From Alkalicoccus daliensis (GTDB lineage Bacteria; Bacillota; Bacilli; Bacillales; Salisediminibacteriaceae), in NCBI RefSeq assembly GCF_900103955.1, contig NZ_FNIL01000003.1:186001-250000 (forward strand): 64,000 bases of DNA, in the 5' to 3' direction. The notes beneath the pieces are model-generated. The model made no database searches, was not told where the DNA came from, and saw only the letters and a list, made by a program, of their open reading frames with translations. The translations under genes and the position numbers were made by a program. Shown in pieces: positions 1 to 8,335 of the stretch (the first letter of the stretch is position 1; each line of letters begins with the position of its first letter).

Positions 1-278
1 ACGGCGGCGGTTTCGCTTCTATCCCTGCATATATCGGTGACTTGTTCGGTACAAAGCAGCTGGGTGCGATACACGGATATATTCTTACTGCCTGGGCGCT
101 TGCAGGTCTGGTGGGTCCTATCCTGGCAGCAAATGTACGGGAAGCTACAGAAAGCTACGCAGCAACCTTATACATTTTTGGAGGAATGTTTGTTATAGCA
201 CTTCTCGTTTCCATAATTATTCGCTGGGACATTCAAAAGCTTCAAAAAGAAAATGCTGCCGCAAAGTTGGCAAGTTGA
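1..278 (+). CDS. OFA-family MFS transporter, C-terminal fragment
   Basis: Only the last ~92 codons are in the window; the gene begins upstream, and the frame is open from base 3. The visible part starts with GGGFASIPAYIGDLFG, typical of the second half of oxalate/formate antiporter (OFA) MFS proteins, then has two hydrophobic membrane segments and a short charged tail (IRWDIQKLQKEN). It is followed at about 60 bp by a DUF2294 gene and then an FdhF/YdeP oxidoreductase, all on the same strand. That context suggests transport of formate or a related small carboxylate; the substrate is inferred, not seen. Confidence 0.8.
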   Translation, partial: GGGFASIPAYIGDLFGTKQLGAIHGYILTAWALAGLVGPILAANVREATESYAATLYIFGGMFVIALLVSIIIRWDIQKLQKENAAAKLAS

Positions 279-338
279 CTTTTCCTGCATGAACGACTAA
301 TCTTTTTTTATAAAGTATAAGTGAAGGAAAGGATAATT

Positions 339-704
339 ATGAATAAAGTAGAAGCTGAGTTCAGTAATTTGGTACGGGCATTTCGAAAAAGACACATGGG
401 TAAAGGACCAAGCAGGATTAGCACTACGTTCTGCAAAAACTGGGCTATCAGTGAAATGGAAGGAAACCTTTCTCCTATTGAGAAATTTATTGCAGGTGAT
501 GCAGACGGAAAGCAGATGCTGCGCGCCGCAAGAACAGAGATGGTAAAGGAAATGTACCGAAAAAACCGTCCGGTGGAAATGGAAGAATTACTGGGCTGTA
601 ATTTTGTAGAACTTTTCGTGGATATTGATATTGAGCAGGATAAAGGCATGTCGATATTCGTTTTCGAAGATAATCTGGAGAAAAAATTTTCACACCTGAA
701 TTAA
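339..704 (+). CDS. DUF2294 family protein
   Basis: A 121-residue protein of unknown function with the DUF2294 pattern: an N-terminal SNLVRAFRKRHMGKGP block, TTFCKNWAISEMEGNLSP, a helical middle, and a beta-rich end (FVELFVDIDIEQDKGMSIFVF). I start it at ATG 339, which has a GGAAAGG ribosome site 6-7 bases upstream; an in-frame GTG at 321 lacks one. From memory, DUF2294 genes often sit beside formate dehydrogenase genes in bacilli, as here between an OFA transporter and an FdhF-like subunit. A role in assembly or regulation of that enzyme is inference. There is no signal peptide or membrane segment. Confidence 0.85.
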   Translation: MNKVEAEFSNLVRAFRKRHMGKGPSRISTTFCKNWAISEMEGNLSPIEKFIAGDADGKQMLRAARTEMVKEMYRKNRPVEMEELLGCNFVELFVDIDIEQDKGMSIFVFEDNLEKKFSHLN

Positions 705-745
705 TATCAGGTTAGGCACTTGGCAGCGTTCCTGCTTAAGACTCA

Positions 746-794
746 ACCACCGAAGAATGGCGCAGTGCGCCTGTTTTCGGTGGTTTTTATTTTA
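746..794 (+). terminator. Hairpin with T-run before fdhF-like gene (terminator or attenuator)
   Basis: A 9-bp outer stem (ACCACCGAA at 746-754, TTCGGTGGT at 776-784) encloses a second small inverted repeat (GGCGCA-G-TGCGCC), followed by TTTTTATTTT. It is a convincing intrinsic terminator after the DUF2294 gene. It also lies about 50 bp ahead of the next co-directional start, so it could attenuate that gene. I could not match the leader to a known riboswitch class. Confidence 0.7.
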
Positions 795-845
795 TGCCAT
801 CAGCTGCATAATCATCATGCAAAGACAAAAAAGGAGTGTTGGACA

Positions 846-3206
846 ATGGGAAAAACGAAACATGCAGGACCTATGAAAAAATCAAAAATTCCGGCACCGG
901 AGCACTGGGTCAGCCCTGTACCGTTTGGGCTGGGCAAGATTAAACCGACACATATCCGGGACTCATTTAAAACCATGTGGGAAAATAAAGATAACCTGAA
1001 TTATGCCAAAAATATTATTACCAAGGGTGTCTGTGACGGCTGTGCGCTTGGGGTTTCCGGGTTATATGATCAGACGCTTACCGGACCGCATGTCTGCACG
1101 ACAAGATTCAATGTACTCCGCTTAAATACGATGCCTGCAATCAGTGAAGATATTCTTCACGCAGATATTTCTGAGCTGAAAAAGTATTCCAGTACGGAAC
1201 TTCGAAAGCTCGGCCGCATTCCGTATCCTATGATCCGCCGTAAAGGAGAAACCAAATTTTCAAGACTCAGCTGGGATGAAGCAATGGACACGATTGCTGA
1301 TAAAATGAAGCAGCTGGATCCGAAGCAGTATGCGTTTTATATGACTTCCCGAGGTATCACAAACGAATCTTATTATGTTGGTGGAAAAGTATCCCGCTTT
1401 CTCGGGACAAACAATGTAGATAATGCCTCCCGCATCTGTCACTCTCCGAGTAAAACAGCGATGAAACGATCGATTGGCGTAGGCGCATCTACTTCCAACT
1501 ACCAGGACTGGATCGGCACGGATGTTCTATTGTTCTGGGGAAGTGTTGCTTCCAACTCTTCCCCCGTTTCCACAAAGTATATGCTCGAAGCAAAGAAAAA
1601 AGGTACGAAAATCATTGTAGTCAATCCTTACCGGGAACCTTCCATGGACAAATACTGGGTGCCTTCTGTACCTGAATCTGCCCTCTTCGGCACAAAGGTC
1701 GCAGATGATTTTTATCAGGTGAATATCGGCGGTGACATTGCCTTTATGCACGGTATTATGAAACATTGGTTTGAAATGGAAGAAAAGCAGCATGGCGCTG
1801 CAATCAACCATGAATTTGTACAGGAACACGTCAATGATTATGAACTGCTTAAAGAAAAAGTAGAAGCACAGAACTGGGAAGAAATCGTGGAATCTTCTGG
1901 TGTATCAAAGGATAGAATTTTTGAACTGGCAGAACTTCTTGCCAACAGCAAAAACGCGGTATTTGCATGGGCGCTCGGCTTAACAATGCATTCTTTCGCT
2001 ACCGATAATATTTCACAGGTGGCTAACCTTGCACTTCTCCGCGGATTCCTTGGCCGGAAGCACAGCGGCCTTATGCCTTTCCGTGGTCACTCTTCCGTAC
2101 AGGGAAGCGGAGAAATGGGCGCAGATCCTTTTGTTCTTCCCGGGGGAGACTTTAAAGGAGAAAACATTTCACGGATTGAAAAACTCTGGGGATTTAAACT
2201 TCCTGACTGGCAGGGTGATATTGTGGGAGTAAGCCTGGAGAATATTATGCTTCCGGAAGATAATGAAAGAAAAATTAAAATGTATTACATGTCCGGCGGA
2301 AACTTTTTAGAAACGATGCCGGAACCGGACTTTATTGAAGAAGCACTTGCATCACTCGATATCCGTGTCCACCAGGATATTATTTTAAATACCTCCACTC
2401 TTGTGGAAGCACAGGAAGCGGTAATTGTCCTGCCGGCAAAGACCCGTTACGAACAGGAAGGCGGCGGCACCTCCACTTCTACAGAACGAATGGTGTATTT
2501 TTCACCACCAATAGATGGAAATAAGAATTTGATCGAAGAAGCCCGTGCCGAGTGGAAAATTTATATTGACCTTGCAAAGCGGGTAAAACCAGAAACAGCG
2601 CATCTGGTTGATTTTAAAGATGCAGATGAAATCCGGGCGGAAATTGCTGTTGCCAATCCTTCCTACGATGGCGTACAGCATTTGAAAAAACAGGGCGACG
2701 TATTTCAATGGGGCGGTGCATGGCTCTGCGAAGACGGTCTCTGTCCTACTCCGGATGGAAGAGGAAATTTAATTCCTGTAGACATACCTGATCTGAATAA
2801 AAAGCCAGGAGACTTCTATGTAACCACCCGACGAGGAAAACAGTTTAACTCGATGGTGTATGGAGAAACGGATCCTTTCAACCGGGCAGCTCGCTATGAT
2901 GTGCTGCTGAATGCAGAAGACGCTGCAGAGCTGAGTATCGCAGATGGGGAAGGAATTGTTATTTATAATCAATATGGCGTATTCCAGGGGAAAGCGAAAA
3001 TTGATGCAATTGCAAAATCAAATGTCGGTGTGCATTTTCCGGAAGGGAACTTCCTGCTTCCGAAAGGACGATATGAGAAATTCGCCGGGATTCCTGACTA
3101 CAATATTGCAGTAAAAGTAGAAAAAGCAGACAGATTTAATGCACGTAAAGATACAAAATATTATGAGAAGCCTATTGAGGATCTTGAAATGGCACCACCA
3201 AGCTAA
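846..3206 (+). CDS. FdhF/YdeP family molybdopterin oxidoreductase (formate dehydrogenase alpha-like)
   Basis: A 786-residue cytoplasmic enzyme of the bis-MGD oxidoreductase superfamily, YdeP-like branch. Visible marks are a CDGCALG motif near residue 60 with a later VCTTR, the molybdopterin-binding core (MTSRGITNESYY, CHSPSKTAMK, DVLLFWGSVASNSSP), and a C-terminal aspartyl-decarboxylase-like domain (VTTRRGKQFNSM). The start is ATG 846, with AAGGAG about 10 bases upstream; extending in frame to 720 would run through the upstream hairpin. The branch is annotated as formate-dehydrogenase-like, but its physiological substrate is poorly known. The OFA transporter and DUF2294 neighbours support a formate-type role. 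No in-frame TGA (selenocysteine) occurs. Confidence 0.88.
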   Translation: MGKTKHAGPMKKSKIPAPEHWVSPVPFGLGKIKPTHIRDSFKTMWENKDNLNYAKNIITKGVCDGCALGVSGLYDQTLTGPHVCTTRFNVLRLNTMPAISEDILHADISELKKYSSTELRKLGRIPYPMIRRKGETKFSRLSWDEAMDTIADKMKQLDPKQYAFYMTSRGITNESYYVGGKVSRFLGTNNVDNASRICHSPSKTAMKRSIGVGASTSNYQDWIGTDVLLFWGSVASNSSPVSTKYMLEAKKKGTKIIVVNPYREPSMDKYWVPSVPESALFGTKVADDFYQVNIGGDIAFMHGIMKHWFEMEEKQHGAAINHEFVQEHVNDYELLKEKVEAQNWEEIVESSGVSKDRIFELAELLANSKNAVFAWALGLTMHSFATDNISQVANLALLRGFLGRKHSGLMPFRGHSSVQGSGEMGADPFVLPGGDFKGENISRIEKLWGFKLPDWQGDIVGVSLENIMLPEDNERKIKMYYMSGGNFLETMPEPDFIEEALASLDIRVHQDIILNTSTLVEAQEAVIVLPAKTRYEQEGGGTSTSTERMVYFSPPIDGNKNLIEEARAEWKIYIDLAKRVKPETAHLVDFKDADEIRAEIAVANPSYDGVQHLKKQGDVFQWGGAWLCEDGLCPTPDGRGNLIPVDIPDLNKKPGDFYVTTRRGKQFNSMVYGETDPFNRAARYDVLLNAEDAAELSIADGEGIVIYNQYGVFQGKAKIDAIAKSNVGVHFPEGNFLLPKGRYEKFAGIPDYNIAVKVEKADRFNARKDTKYYEKPIEDLEMAPPS

Positions 3207-3215
3207 TGAGAATAA

Positions 3216-3249
3216 AAAGCTATCCTCCAGTCTACAACTGGGGATAGCT
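3216..3249 (+). repeat. First copy of duplicated terminator hairpin (no T-run)
   Basis: A 34-bp sequence, AAAGCTATCC...GGATAGCT, folding as a stem-loop. It matches 3861-3894 at 33 of 34 positions. It lies 10 bp after the fdhF-like stop codon but, unlike the second copy, is not followed by a T-run; it runs directly into a repeat module (GAAGGATTTCTTC). Confidence 0.8.
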
Positions 3250-3310
3250 GAAGGATTTCTTCTCGGCAAGCGTAGAAAAAGGAGCCGAAGGCGTAATTTT
3301 CTTATATCAA
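3224..3310 (+). repeat. Structured intergenic repeat, B-type, 5'-truncated
   Basis: Contains GGGGATAGCTGAAGGATTTC, then CGGCAAGCGTAGAAAAAGGA and GCCGAAGGCGTA. The same order and near-identical sequence recur at 55400-55460 (TAGCTGAAGGATTTC, CGGCAAGCGAAGAAAAAG, GCCGCAGGCGTA). The 5' arm with the GAAGATC block is missing here. Confidence 0.75.
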
Positions 3311-3317
3311 CATCAAT

Positions 3318-3627
3318 CTTTAACAGAGACACTCATGCAAAATTTTTGCACCATCAAGTATGAAAATTAATACTGCTGTGTAACAAAGGAGAGGACGCCC
3401 AAAGGAGGAGCGCAGTTCGAGAATCCAAGTGGCCTGGTCACGAAGCACGAGCGGAATCGATCCTGGTTCTTCAAGACAGCATGGCAGTCTCTGCCCTGCT
3501 GTCTGTGGATCGATGGAAGTCGTGCCCCGGGAGAGAAATTAGTCGAGAACAAGCCCTTGGGCAAGCCTCTCCGAAAGTGAAGCAGCAGTATTACTTCTTT
3601 TTAGCGGAACTTTTATTTTCAAGGTAG
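3318..3627 (+). repeat. Structured intergenic repeat, A-type, longest copy
   Basis: The core runs 3357-3627 and is bounded internally by AATACTGCTG and its complement CAGCAGTATT. It ends in CTTCTTTTTAGCGGAAC and TTTTCAAGGTAG, shared exactly with the copy at 15478-15657. The leader 3318-3356 (CTTTAACAGAGACACTCATG and onward) also occurs, reversed, at 18385-18424. The variable middle holds strong hairpins (GACAGCATGGCAG paired with CTGCCCTGCTGTC; ATCGATCC paired with GGATCGAT). No credible ORF. Confidence 0.85.
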
Positions 3628-3714
3628 TCTTTAACAGAACCTTATAGAAAAAACTGTTCTCATTTTGAAGACTCTATATAAAAATCTGTTATCTTCTTTT
3701 TTAGCTGCAGTCGT

Positions 3715-3815
3715 AGAAGGTCGACTCCGGGAGGAGATAGAACGATTCGAAGATCCATCTGCCCATGGCAGATTAGCTGAGAGAGTTCCCTCCGGAAAGC
3801 GTACCTTCGAAGACA
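3715..3815 (+). repeat. Structured intergenic repeat, B-type
   Basis: Core motifs in order are GATTCGAAGATCC, a short variable hairpin (ATCTGCCCATGGCAGAT), TAGCTGAGAGAG and CCTCCGGAAAGCGT. The same order appears at 48481-48556 (+), 61258-61370 (+) and, on the other strand, 18075-18145 and 55037-55140. The region between repeats (3628-3715) holds no gene. Confidence 0.8.
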
Positions 3816-3860
3816 AAGCATAGAAGCAGATACTCATACAAATTACTTTTTCAACAACTT

Positions 3861-3900
3861 AAAGCTATCCTCCAGTTTACAACTGGGGATAGCTTTTTTA
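3861..3900 (+). terminator. Intrinsic terminator, second copy of duplicated hairpin
   Basis: The stem AAAGCTATCCTCCAGT...ACTGGGGATAGCT is followed by TTTTTTA, a complete intrinsic terminator. It is probably the original terminator of the fdhF-like gene, now separated from it by the repeat block. Confidence 0.8.
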
Positions 3901-3968
3901 GTGTGATTCCGGATAAAGACAGAGGCTTTTCGTCAGGGCTGGTGCTGAAAATACCCGCTCCCCTTTTA

Positions 3969-4250
3969 TTATTCACCCGATTTCAAAGTTAAATGAAATT
4001 CTCCTGTATTCCCTTGTTCATATAAATTCGTGATGGAAGTGGCATAGCTGGTAATAACCGCCGGGAATTCCAACTCTTTCTCCGGTACTCTTACCACAAA
4101 TTCTCCTTTATACAGCAAAGTGGTGATTTCATGATAGTCTTCATGCGAGACATCAAACCGCACAGAAATTTGTTTCTTACCCTCCATGGCGTCTGAAACA
4201 AATTCCTTTATATAAATTCGTCTGTCATCTAAAACAATATAGCTAACCAT
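3969..4250 (-). CDS. DUF3219 family protein (YkvR-like)
   Basis: A 93-residue beta-rich soluble protein resembling B. subtilis YkvR (DUF3219). The block YHEITTLLYKGEFVVRVPEKEL followed by YATSITNLYE is characteristic. The start ATG 4250 follows a GGGAGGGGGG-type ribosome site. Function in the family is unknown. It is convergent with the repeat-loaded end of the fdhF region and lies just downstream of, and co-directional with, the flavin monooxygenase gene; a hairpin between them suggests separate transcription. No signal peptide or membrane segment. Confidence 0.85.
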   Translation of the reverse strand: MVSYIVLDDRRIYIKEFVSDAMEGKKQISVRFDVSHEDYHEITTLLYKGEFVVRVPEKELEFPAVITSYATSITNLYEQGNTGEFHLTLKSGE

Positions 4251-4282
4251 TTAAGTCCCCCCTCCCTTTCCGCTGAAAGTAA

Positions 4283-4311
4283 AGTACCTCCGGGAGATGC
4301 CCGAAGGTACT
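4283..4311 (-). terminator. Intrinsic terminator after flavin monooxygenase gene
   Basis: 12-bp imperfect stem AGTACCTCCGGG / CCCGAAGGTACT with a 5-base loop, placed 15 bp after the stop of the monooxygenase gene; the minus-strand side is followed by a T-rich stretch (TTTACTTTC). Confidence 0.7.
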
Positions 4312-4325
4312 GTTTTGCAGGTTTA

Positions 4326-5330
4326 TTATTTTCCATCCACAATTTCTTTTAAAATTTCATAGGAGCGGTGCTGTTTCTGCTCGTCGAACATATAGGATAC
4401 AGCCATAATTTCATTCACATTGTATTTGTCCTGAAACTGCTGCAGCTGCCTCCGTACTGTATCCTTGCTTCCAACGAGTGAAACACTAGTCATCTGTGCT
4501 GCAAGTGCCTGCTCCTGCGGGTGCCAGATGCCCTCCATGCTGTCTACAGGGGGAAGAAGTGGCTGAGAAGTTCCACGTACCACATTTAAGAAAAACTGAT
4601 GCATAGTCGTCATTTCTCTTTCTGCTTCTTCATCAGATTCTGCTGCGATTAAATTTAAGCAGATAATCATATATGGCTCTGCCAGATACTCAGACGGTTC
4701 AAATCTTTCACGGTAGATAGCAATTGCCTCTTCCATATGTGCCGGAGCAAAGTGTGCCGCAAAAGCATAAGGCAGTCCCAGCTTCGCTGCCAGTTTCGCT
4801 GAATCCGTGGAAGACCCTAAAATATACAGCGGAATGTGTGTATTTAAGCCAGGGTGAGCTTTTACTTTTTCCTGCACTTCTGCCGGTCCAAAATAACGAA
4901 GCAGATCCTGGACATCATTCGGAAATGAATGTACAGAAGCATCCATCTGTGATCTTCTTAAAGCCCGGGCGGTCAACATATCTGTACCTGGCGCTCTCCC
5001 AAGTCCTAAATCAACACGGTTCGGATAGATAGTTTCCATCGTTCCAAACTGCTCAGCTACGGTGAGCGGTGCATGGTTTGGCAGCATAATACCTCCCGAA
5101 CCTACGCGGATGCTCTCTGTGTGCTCTAATGTATGTTTGATTAATAATGCAGTCGCAGAACTAACCAGTGTTGGTGTATTATGATGTTCCGCAATCCAGT
5201 AACGGGTATATCCCAATTCCTCTGTTTTCTGCGCTAAAGTTGTCATCGCCTCTATAGCGGATTTTTCATCCTGCCCCTGTCTGATAGGTGCAAGGTTTAA
5301 TACGGAAACTGGTACTTGAATATTTGACAT
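4326..5330 (-). CDS. LLM-class flavin-dependent monooxygenase (luciferase-like)
   Basis: A 334-residue bacterial luciferase-like TIM-barrel protein of the small one-subunit group annotated as MsnO8/YvbT/YceB-like. Marks are [12 protein letters not shown] at the N-terminus, [26 protein letters not shown], and [13 protein letters not shown] (flavin/phosphate region) near residues 105-117. Members use FMNH2 and oxygen; physiological substrates are mostly unknown, so none is assigned. The start is supported by AGAGAGGA upstream of ATG 5330. It stands alone, with its own terminator. Confidence 0.88.
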   Translation of the reverse strand: MSNIQVPVSVLNLAPIRQGQDEKSAIEAMTTLAQKTEELGYTRYWIAEHHNTPTLVSSATALLIKHTLEHTESIRVGSGGIMLPNHAPLTVAEQFGTMETIYPNRVDLGLGRAPGTDMLTARALRRSQMDASVHSFPNDVQDLLRYFGPAEVQEKVKAHPGLNTHIPLYILGSSTDSAKLAAKLGLPYAFAAHFAPAHMEEAIAIYRERFEPSEYLAEPYMIICLNLIAAESDEEAEREMTTMHQFFLNVVRGTSQPLLPPVDSMEGIWHPQEQALAAQMTSVSLVGSKDTVRRQLQQFQDKYNVNEIMAVSYMFDEQKQHRSYEILKEIVDGK

Positions 5331-5699
5331 ATAAATGTATCCTCTCTTTAAATAAATTACTTGCTTATCGTAACAGTAAGAAATCGGAAATTAAAATAAT
5401 GTGCTTATGCTTCTGAAATTTCTCATGCAAAGGAATCTACCTGGCGTTTCGCAGATGATGTTTGCAGAAGATTTTTTTCACAACTGCTGGGTGAACTCCC
5501 AGAATAATGTTTTCCCAAAACCGCATTCTCAGCTGAATCGGCACTCTCCGCTCAAATGAATCTGCAATTCGTGTTTTTTTCTTCAGGTGCAATATCCCTC
5601 TGCCTATCCGGCGATGAGTTAAAAAATGATCTTTATTTTCAATCGATATACTGGTCATGAACCATTTCAGTATGGGTTTTATGCACGGTGGATAAGATC

Positions 5700-5880
5700 C
5701 TCGTATTCTGTCATTAGCAGCAGTTATCTGTACACGATGACGTATTATCTGTTTTTATCAGCTGATGTTCTGTTATTAGTGGACGTATCTGTTACTAAAA
5801 AGGAGGAATGTGATTTTAATAGCACAGTTTTCCTCTTTATCTGTCATTAGTAGATGCGAATCTGTTATTAGCAAATAAGT
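5700..5880. repeat. Degenerate tandem array of a ~20-bp TCTGTTATTAG motif
   Basis: Within a 684-bp gap (5331-6014) with no convincing gene, the unit TCTGT(T/C)ATTAG recurs: TTCTGTCATTAG near 5707, TATCTGTTTTTATCAG near 5747, GTTCTGTTATTAG near 5767, TATCTGTTACTA near 5788, TATCTGTCATTAG near 5838, AATCTGTTATTAG near 5859, usually followed by AGATG/GGACG-like bases. Spacing is near multiples of 20-21 bp. I know of similar TATCTGTTATTAG arrays in other Bacillaceae but no established function. Confidence 0.6.
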
Positions 5881-5970
5881 ACCTCACCTGCCCTCTCCTC
5901 TTCCTCCCTCCTGTCTCCCCACTTTTATCCATTAGCAAGTTACCTGCAAAAATAATTTCCTGTACAATAA

Positions 5971-6009
5971 AAAAAATTCCGCTGCGTCATTTAAAACACA
6001 GCGGAATTT
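5971..6009 (-). terminator. Intrinsic terminator after M20 peptidase gene
   Basis: Stem AAATTCCGCTG...CAGCGGAATTT; reading the minus strand it ends in a long T-run (complement of the A-run at 5968-5975). It starts 6 bp after the peptidase stop codon. Confidence 0.85.
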
Positions 6010-6014
6010 CCGGA

Positions 6015-7121
6015 TTATTTTACAGCAGTTTGTTTTTTCATTTCTTTTTCCCTGGAAAGGGATAAAAGAAAATCACTTAAGATTTCCTGATAGTCTTTTA
6101 CGGAATCCATATAAACATATTCGTTGTCTCCGTGCCAGTCATGACCAATTGGTCCGAATTCTATCGCATAACCGCCATGCGGTGTAAAATATTTTCCATC
6201 GTTTGAACCATGCTGGCCATAAATTTTTGCCTTTTCCAGTGACGTTACGTTTGTAAGAGAAGAGGCAAGGGTCTGCACAAACGGATTGTCTTCTTTTGTT
6301 ACGACCGGATCACTAATATCATTTACGTGAATATCCCCTTCTGTTATCTCTTCAATCTGCCTGATGATTTCCTGGGGAGACTGAGACGGAAGATAACGAA
6401 TATCGAGTGACATTTCGCATCTTTTCGGCACCTTGTTGTAAGCATCTCCTCCACTTATCTTAGCAAGGTTAATCGAAGGTCCTTCATACATAGGAGGCTC
6501 AGATTCTTTTGCAAATGGCAGCTTAAAAATCTCATAAAACAGATCAGTCGCCATCGTGATTGCGTTCCTGCCTTCCCATGGACGGCTTCCATGTGCAGGT
6601 TCTCCATGCAGGGTAAGATCGAGCTGCACTACCCCCTTTGCCTGAACAGCGATACCGAAATTTGTAGGTTCGCCGCAAATAATGAAGTCCCCTAAATAAC
6701 CGTTGTCTGTTAAATACTTTGTACCGTGCCTTCCTCCGGTTTCTTCATCAGGAACAATCTGCAGCATTACTTTTACATTTAAATCTTTATCTTTTAACTC
6801 TACCATCGTCTCCATCATTGCAGCTACTCCGGCTTTCATATCAATGGCACCGCGTCCGTAAAGTTTACCGTCCTTTTTTTCAGCATCAAACTGCTCTTCT
6901 TCTGCTTCCACTACGTCTACATGTGCATTAAAAATAACAGTTTCATCTCCGGAACCAATTTCACTTACCAGCATTGGGTATCCTTCGTTTTCAAGTCTTT
7001 CCACAGAGAGACCACGCTCTTTGAGCCACGTTTCGCAATAGTTCACTATTTCGATGACTCCTTCTTTCGTAGAGCTGTCCTGTTCAATTAATTCTTCTAA
7101 TAAAGGAATTGGGTTGACCAT
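6015..7121 (-). CDS. M20 family metallopeptidase (ArgE/DapE-like)
   Basis: A 368-residue cytoplasmic dinuclear-zinc hydrolase. Metal and catalytic residues are visible: H67 and D69 in NAHVDV, D94 in RGAIDMKAG, E126/E127 in PDEETGG, E151 in CGEPT, and a late His in TPHGGYAIEFGP. The dimerisation domain lies around residues 170-280 (HGEPAHGSRPWEGRNAI). The family includes acetylornithine deacetylase, succinyl-diaminopimelate desuccinylase and other N-acyl-amino-acid deacylases; the sequence alone does not choose the substrate. The start is ATG 7121 with AAGGAGG six bases upstream. No biosynthetic neighbours, so a salvage or catabolic role is as likely as Arg/Lys synthesis. Confidence 0.88.
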   Translation of the reverse strand: MVNPIPLLEELIEQDSSTKEGVIEIVNYCETWLKERGLSVERLENEGYPMLVSEIGSGDETVIFNAHVDVVEAEEEQFDAEKKDGKLYGRGAIDMKAGVAAMMETMVELKDKDLNVKVMLQIVPDEETGGRHGTKYLTDNGYLGDFIICGEPTNFGIAVQAKGVVQLDLTLHGEPAHGSRPWEGRNAITMATDLFYEIFKLPFAKESEPPMYEGPSINLAKISGGDAYNKVPKRCEMSLDIRYLPSQSPQEIIRQIEEITEGDIHVNDISDPVVTKEDNPFVQTLASSLTNVTSLEKAKIYGQHGSNDGKYFTPHGGYAIEFGPIGHDWHGDNEYVYMDSVKDYQEILSDFLLSLSREKEMKKQTAVK

Positions 7122-7330
7122 GCTTATCCTCCTTACAGCTAATACCTGAACAAAATTTCCTCAGACACGCTTTTTCTTCAAGAATACGTATCGATTCCCC
7201 AGCGTGCAGGCGGAAAGATAATTTCAAAAATAACACTCATCAATTCTCTTTCCGCATCTTCAAATCCATTAAACATAGAATTTACAGTGTCCGACTCAAT
7301 CTCCTCAAGCAGTACCACTGAAAAGAGGAA

Positions 7331-8182
7331 TTAGTTTTGTTCGTCTCTCACATATTTTCCATAAGAAGGAACGGCCGTTTCTTCAAAGTTATCAGCAAGA
7401 TTATTCAGCCCTTCAGCCAGGTTTTCACCTTCCATCGGCTGCCCATGCCCGGCTAACACTGCAGAAGGATTTAAATCTCGTAATTTTTCAACTGATTTTT
7501 TCGCTTTTGTCCAGTCTGTAGTAAAGTATCTGGGAGGTCCATGTACTTCCTGCGTCTGTCTCAGTACTTTATACAATTCATCCTGTTTTACAGTACAAAA
7601 GGCATCCCCGGCAATTAAAATTCCATCAGACTCCCGGAATAGTGATATATGCCCGGGAGAATGACCTGGAGTGTGGTACCATTTCCATCCTTCGAGGTAT
7701 GGGACGGATCCATCCTCAGGCAGCACTTCAATGTATTGACTTACATCTACCGGGTCCGTTGGAAAATGTTTTGACATATTCGCTACGATGCCGCCTTCCA
7801 CTCCCGGATCCGGCTCTGGGTAACTCGCTTCTCCTGTCAGATATGGAACTTCCAGTTTATGTGCATATACTGGCACATCCCATCTTTCTGCAAGCTGCAC
7901 CAGCGCTCCCACATGATCAAAGTGCCCATGAGTCAGAACGATAGCTTTCGGCGGTTTTTCCTGGCGAAACCTATACTTAACTTCTGTTACAATTTTGTTT
8001 TCGGTGCCGGGCATTCCAGCATCTATCAGCACCCAGTCATCATTTTCAAGCTGTGTCCCTATAAAGGCAACATTTGCTATTTGAACAGGAAAGCAGAATA
8101 CATCCTGGGAAACTGCATAGCCTTCTCCGCTTGCGATGGAGGTAATCGGCATCACTTTGTTCTTTCTCAGATATCTTTTCAT
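7331..8182 (-). CDS. Metallo-beta-lactamase-fold hydrolase
   Basis: A 283-residue MBL-fold protein with the full metal-binding set: THGHFDHVG (HxHxDH), PGHSPGHIS, GDAFCTVK (bridging Asp), and a final GHG. I start it at ATG 8182, which has AAGGAG 8-9 bases upstream; an in-frame extension to 8299 would translate a repeat relic and has no ribosome site. The family covers glyoxalase II-like and lactonase-like hydrolases. The substrate is unknown. It is co-directional with the P450 gene upstream but separated from it by the repeat relic. Confidence 0.85.
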   Translation of the reverse strand: MKRYLRKNKVMPITSIASGEGYAVSQDVFCFPVQIANVAFIGTQLENDDWVLIDAGMPGTENKIVTEVKYRFRQEKPPKAIVLTHGHFDHVGALVQLAERWDVPVYAHKLEVPYLTGEASYPEPDPGVEGGIVANMSKHFPTDPVDVSQYIEVLPEDGSVPYLEGWKWYHTPGHSPGHISLFRESDGILIAGDAFCTVKQDELYKVLRQTQEVHGPPRYFTTDWTKAKKSVEKLRDLNPSAVLAGHGQPMEGENLAEGLNNLADNFEETAVPSYGKYVRDEQN

Positions 8183-8229
8183 TTTTCTTCTCCTTACTTT
8201 TATTTTATAATGAGGTTTTCTTATTGAAG

Positions 8230-8335
8230 TTGTTTTGAAAAAGAAAATTTTGTTAAAAAGAAGTACTGATGCTGTGCACTTTCGGAAAGGCTTACCCAAG
8301 GTCTTTTTCTCGATTTCGTTATACAGCAGTTTTTA
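8230..8335 (-). repeat. A-type structured repeat, internally deleted relic
   Basis: Read on the minus strand it gives ACTGCTGTATAACGAAATC, ACCTTGGGTAAGCC, TCCGAAAGTG, CAGCATCAGTACTTC and TTTTTAAC, the same order as the A-type copies at 3357-3627 and 15478-15657 but without the central variable hairpin. It fills almost the whole gap between the P450 stop and the MBL gene. Confidence 0.75.

Noticed and set aside
720-845. In-frame N-terminal extension of the fdhF-like gene
   Set aside because: It reads through a terminator hairpin, has no ribosome site, and its residues do not resemble the family; ATG 846 has AAGGAG.
704-845. Known riboswitch upstream of the fdhF-like gene
   Set aside because: I could not align it to Moco, fluoride, ZTP or THF riboswitch consensus features.
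3018-3332. Minus-strand reading frame of 104 codons, with a similar one at 55383-55577
   Set aside because: The shared peptide (RLPRRNPSAIP) is only the translation of the B-type repeat; there is no start context, and the frame overlaps the fdhF-like gene.
3357-3627. Group II intron or retron RNA
   Set aside because: The element is too short, has no domain V-like hairpin or reverse transcriptase, and its size varies by hairpin exchange.
5437-5658. 73-codon minus-strand frame in the gap after the flavin monooxygenase
   Set aside because: No ribosome site and no recognisable domain.
5700-5880. CRISPR array
   Set aside because: Units are about 20 bp, degenerate and without unique spacers of constant length; no cas genes.
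7180-7330. Minus-strand frame of about 47 codons (VVLLEEIESDTVNSMFNGFE...) after the MBL gene
   Set aside because: It looks peptide-like, but no ribosome site fits either GTG or ATG start and no family is recognised; it could be a gene relic.
8183-8299. N-terminal extension of the MBL-fold protein
   Set aside because: It translates an A-type repeat relic; ATG 8182 has the ribosome site.
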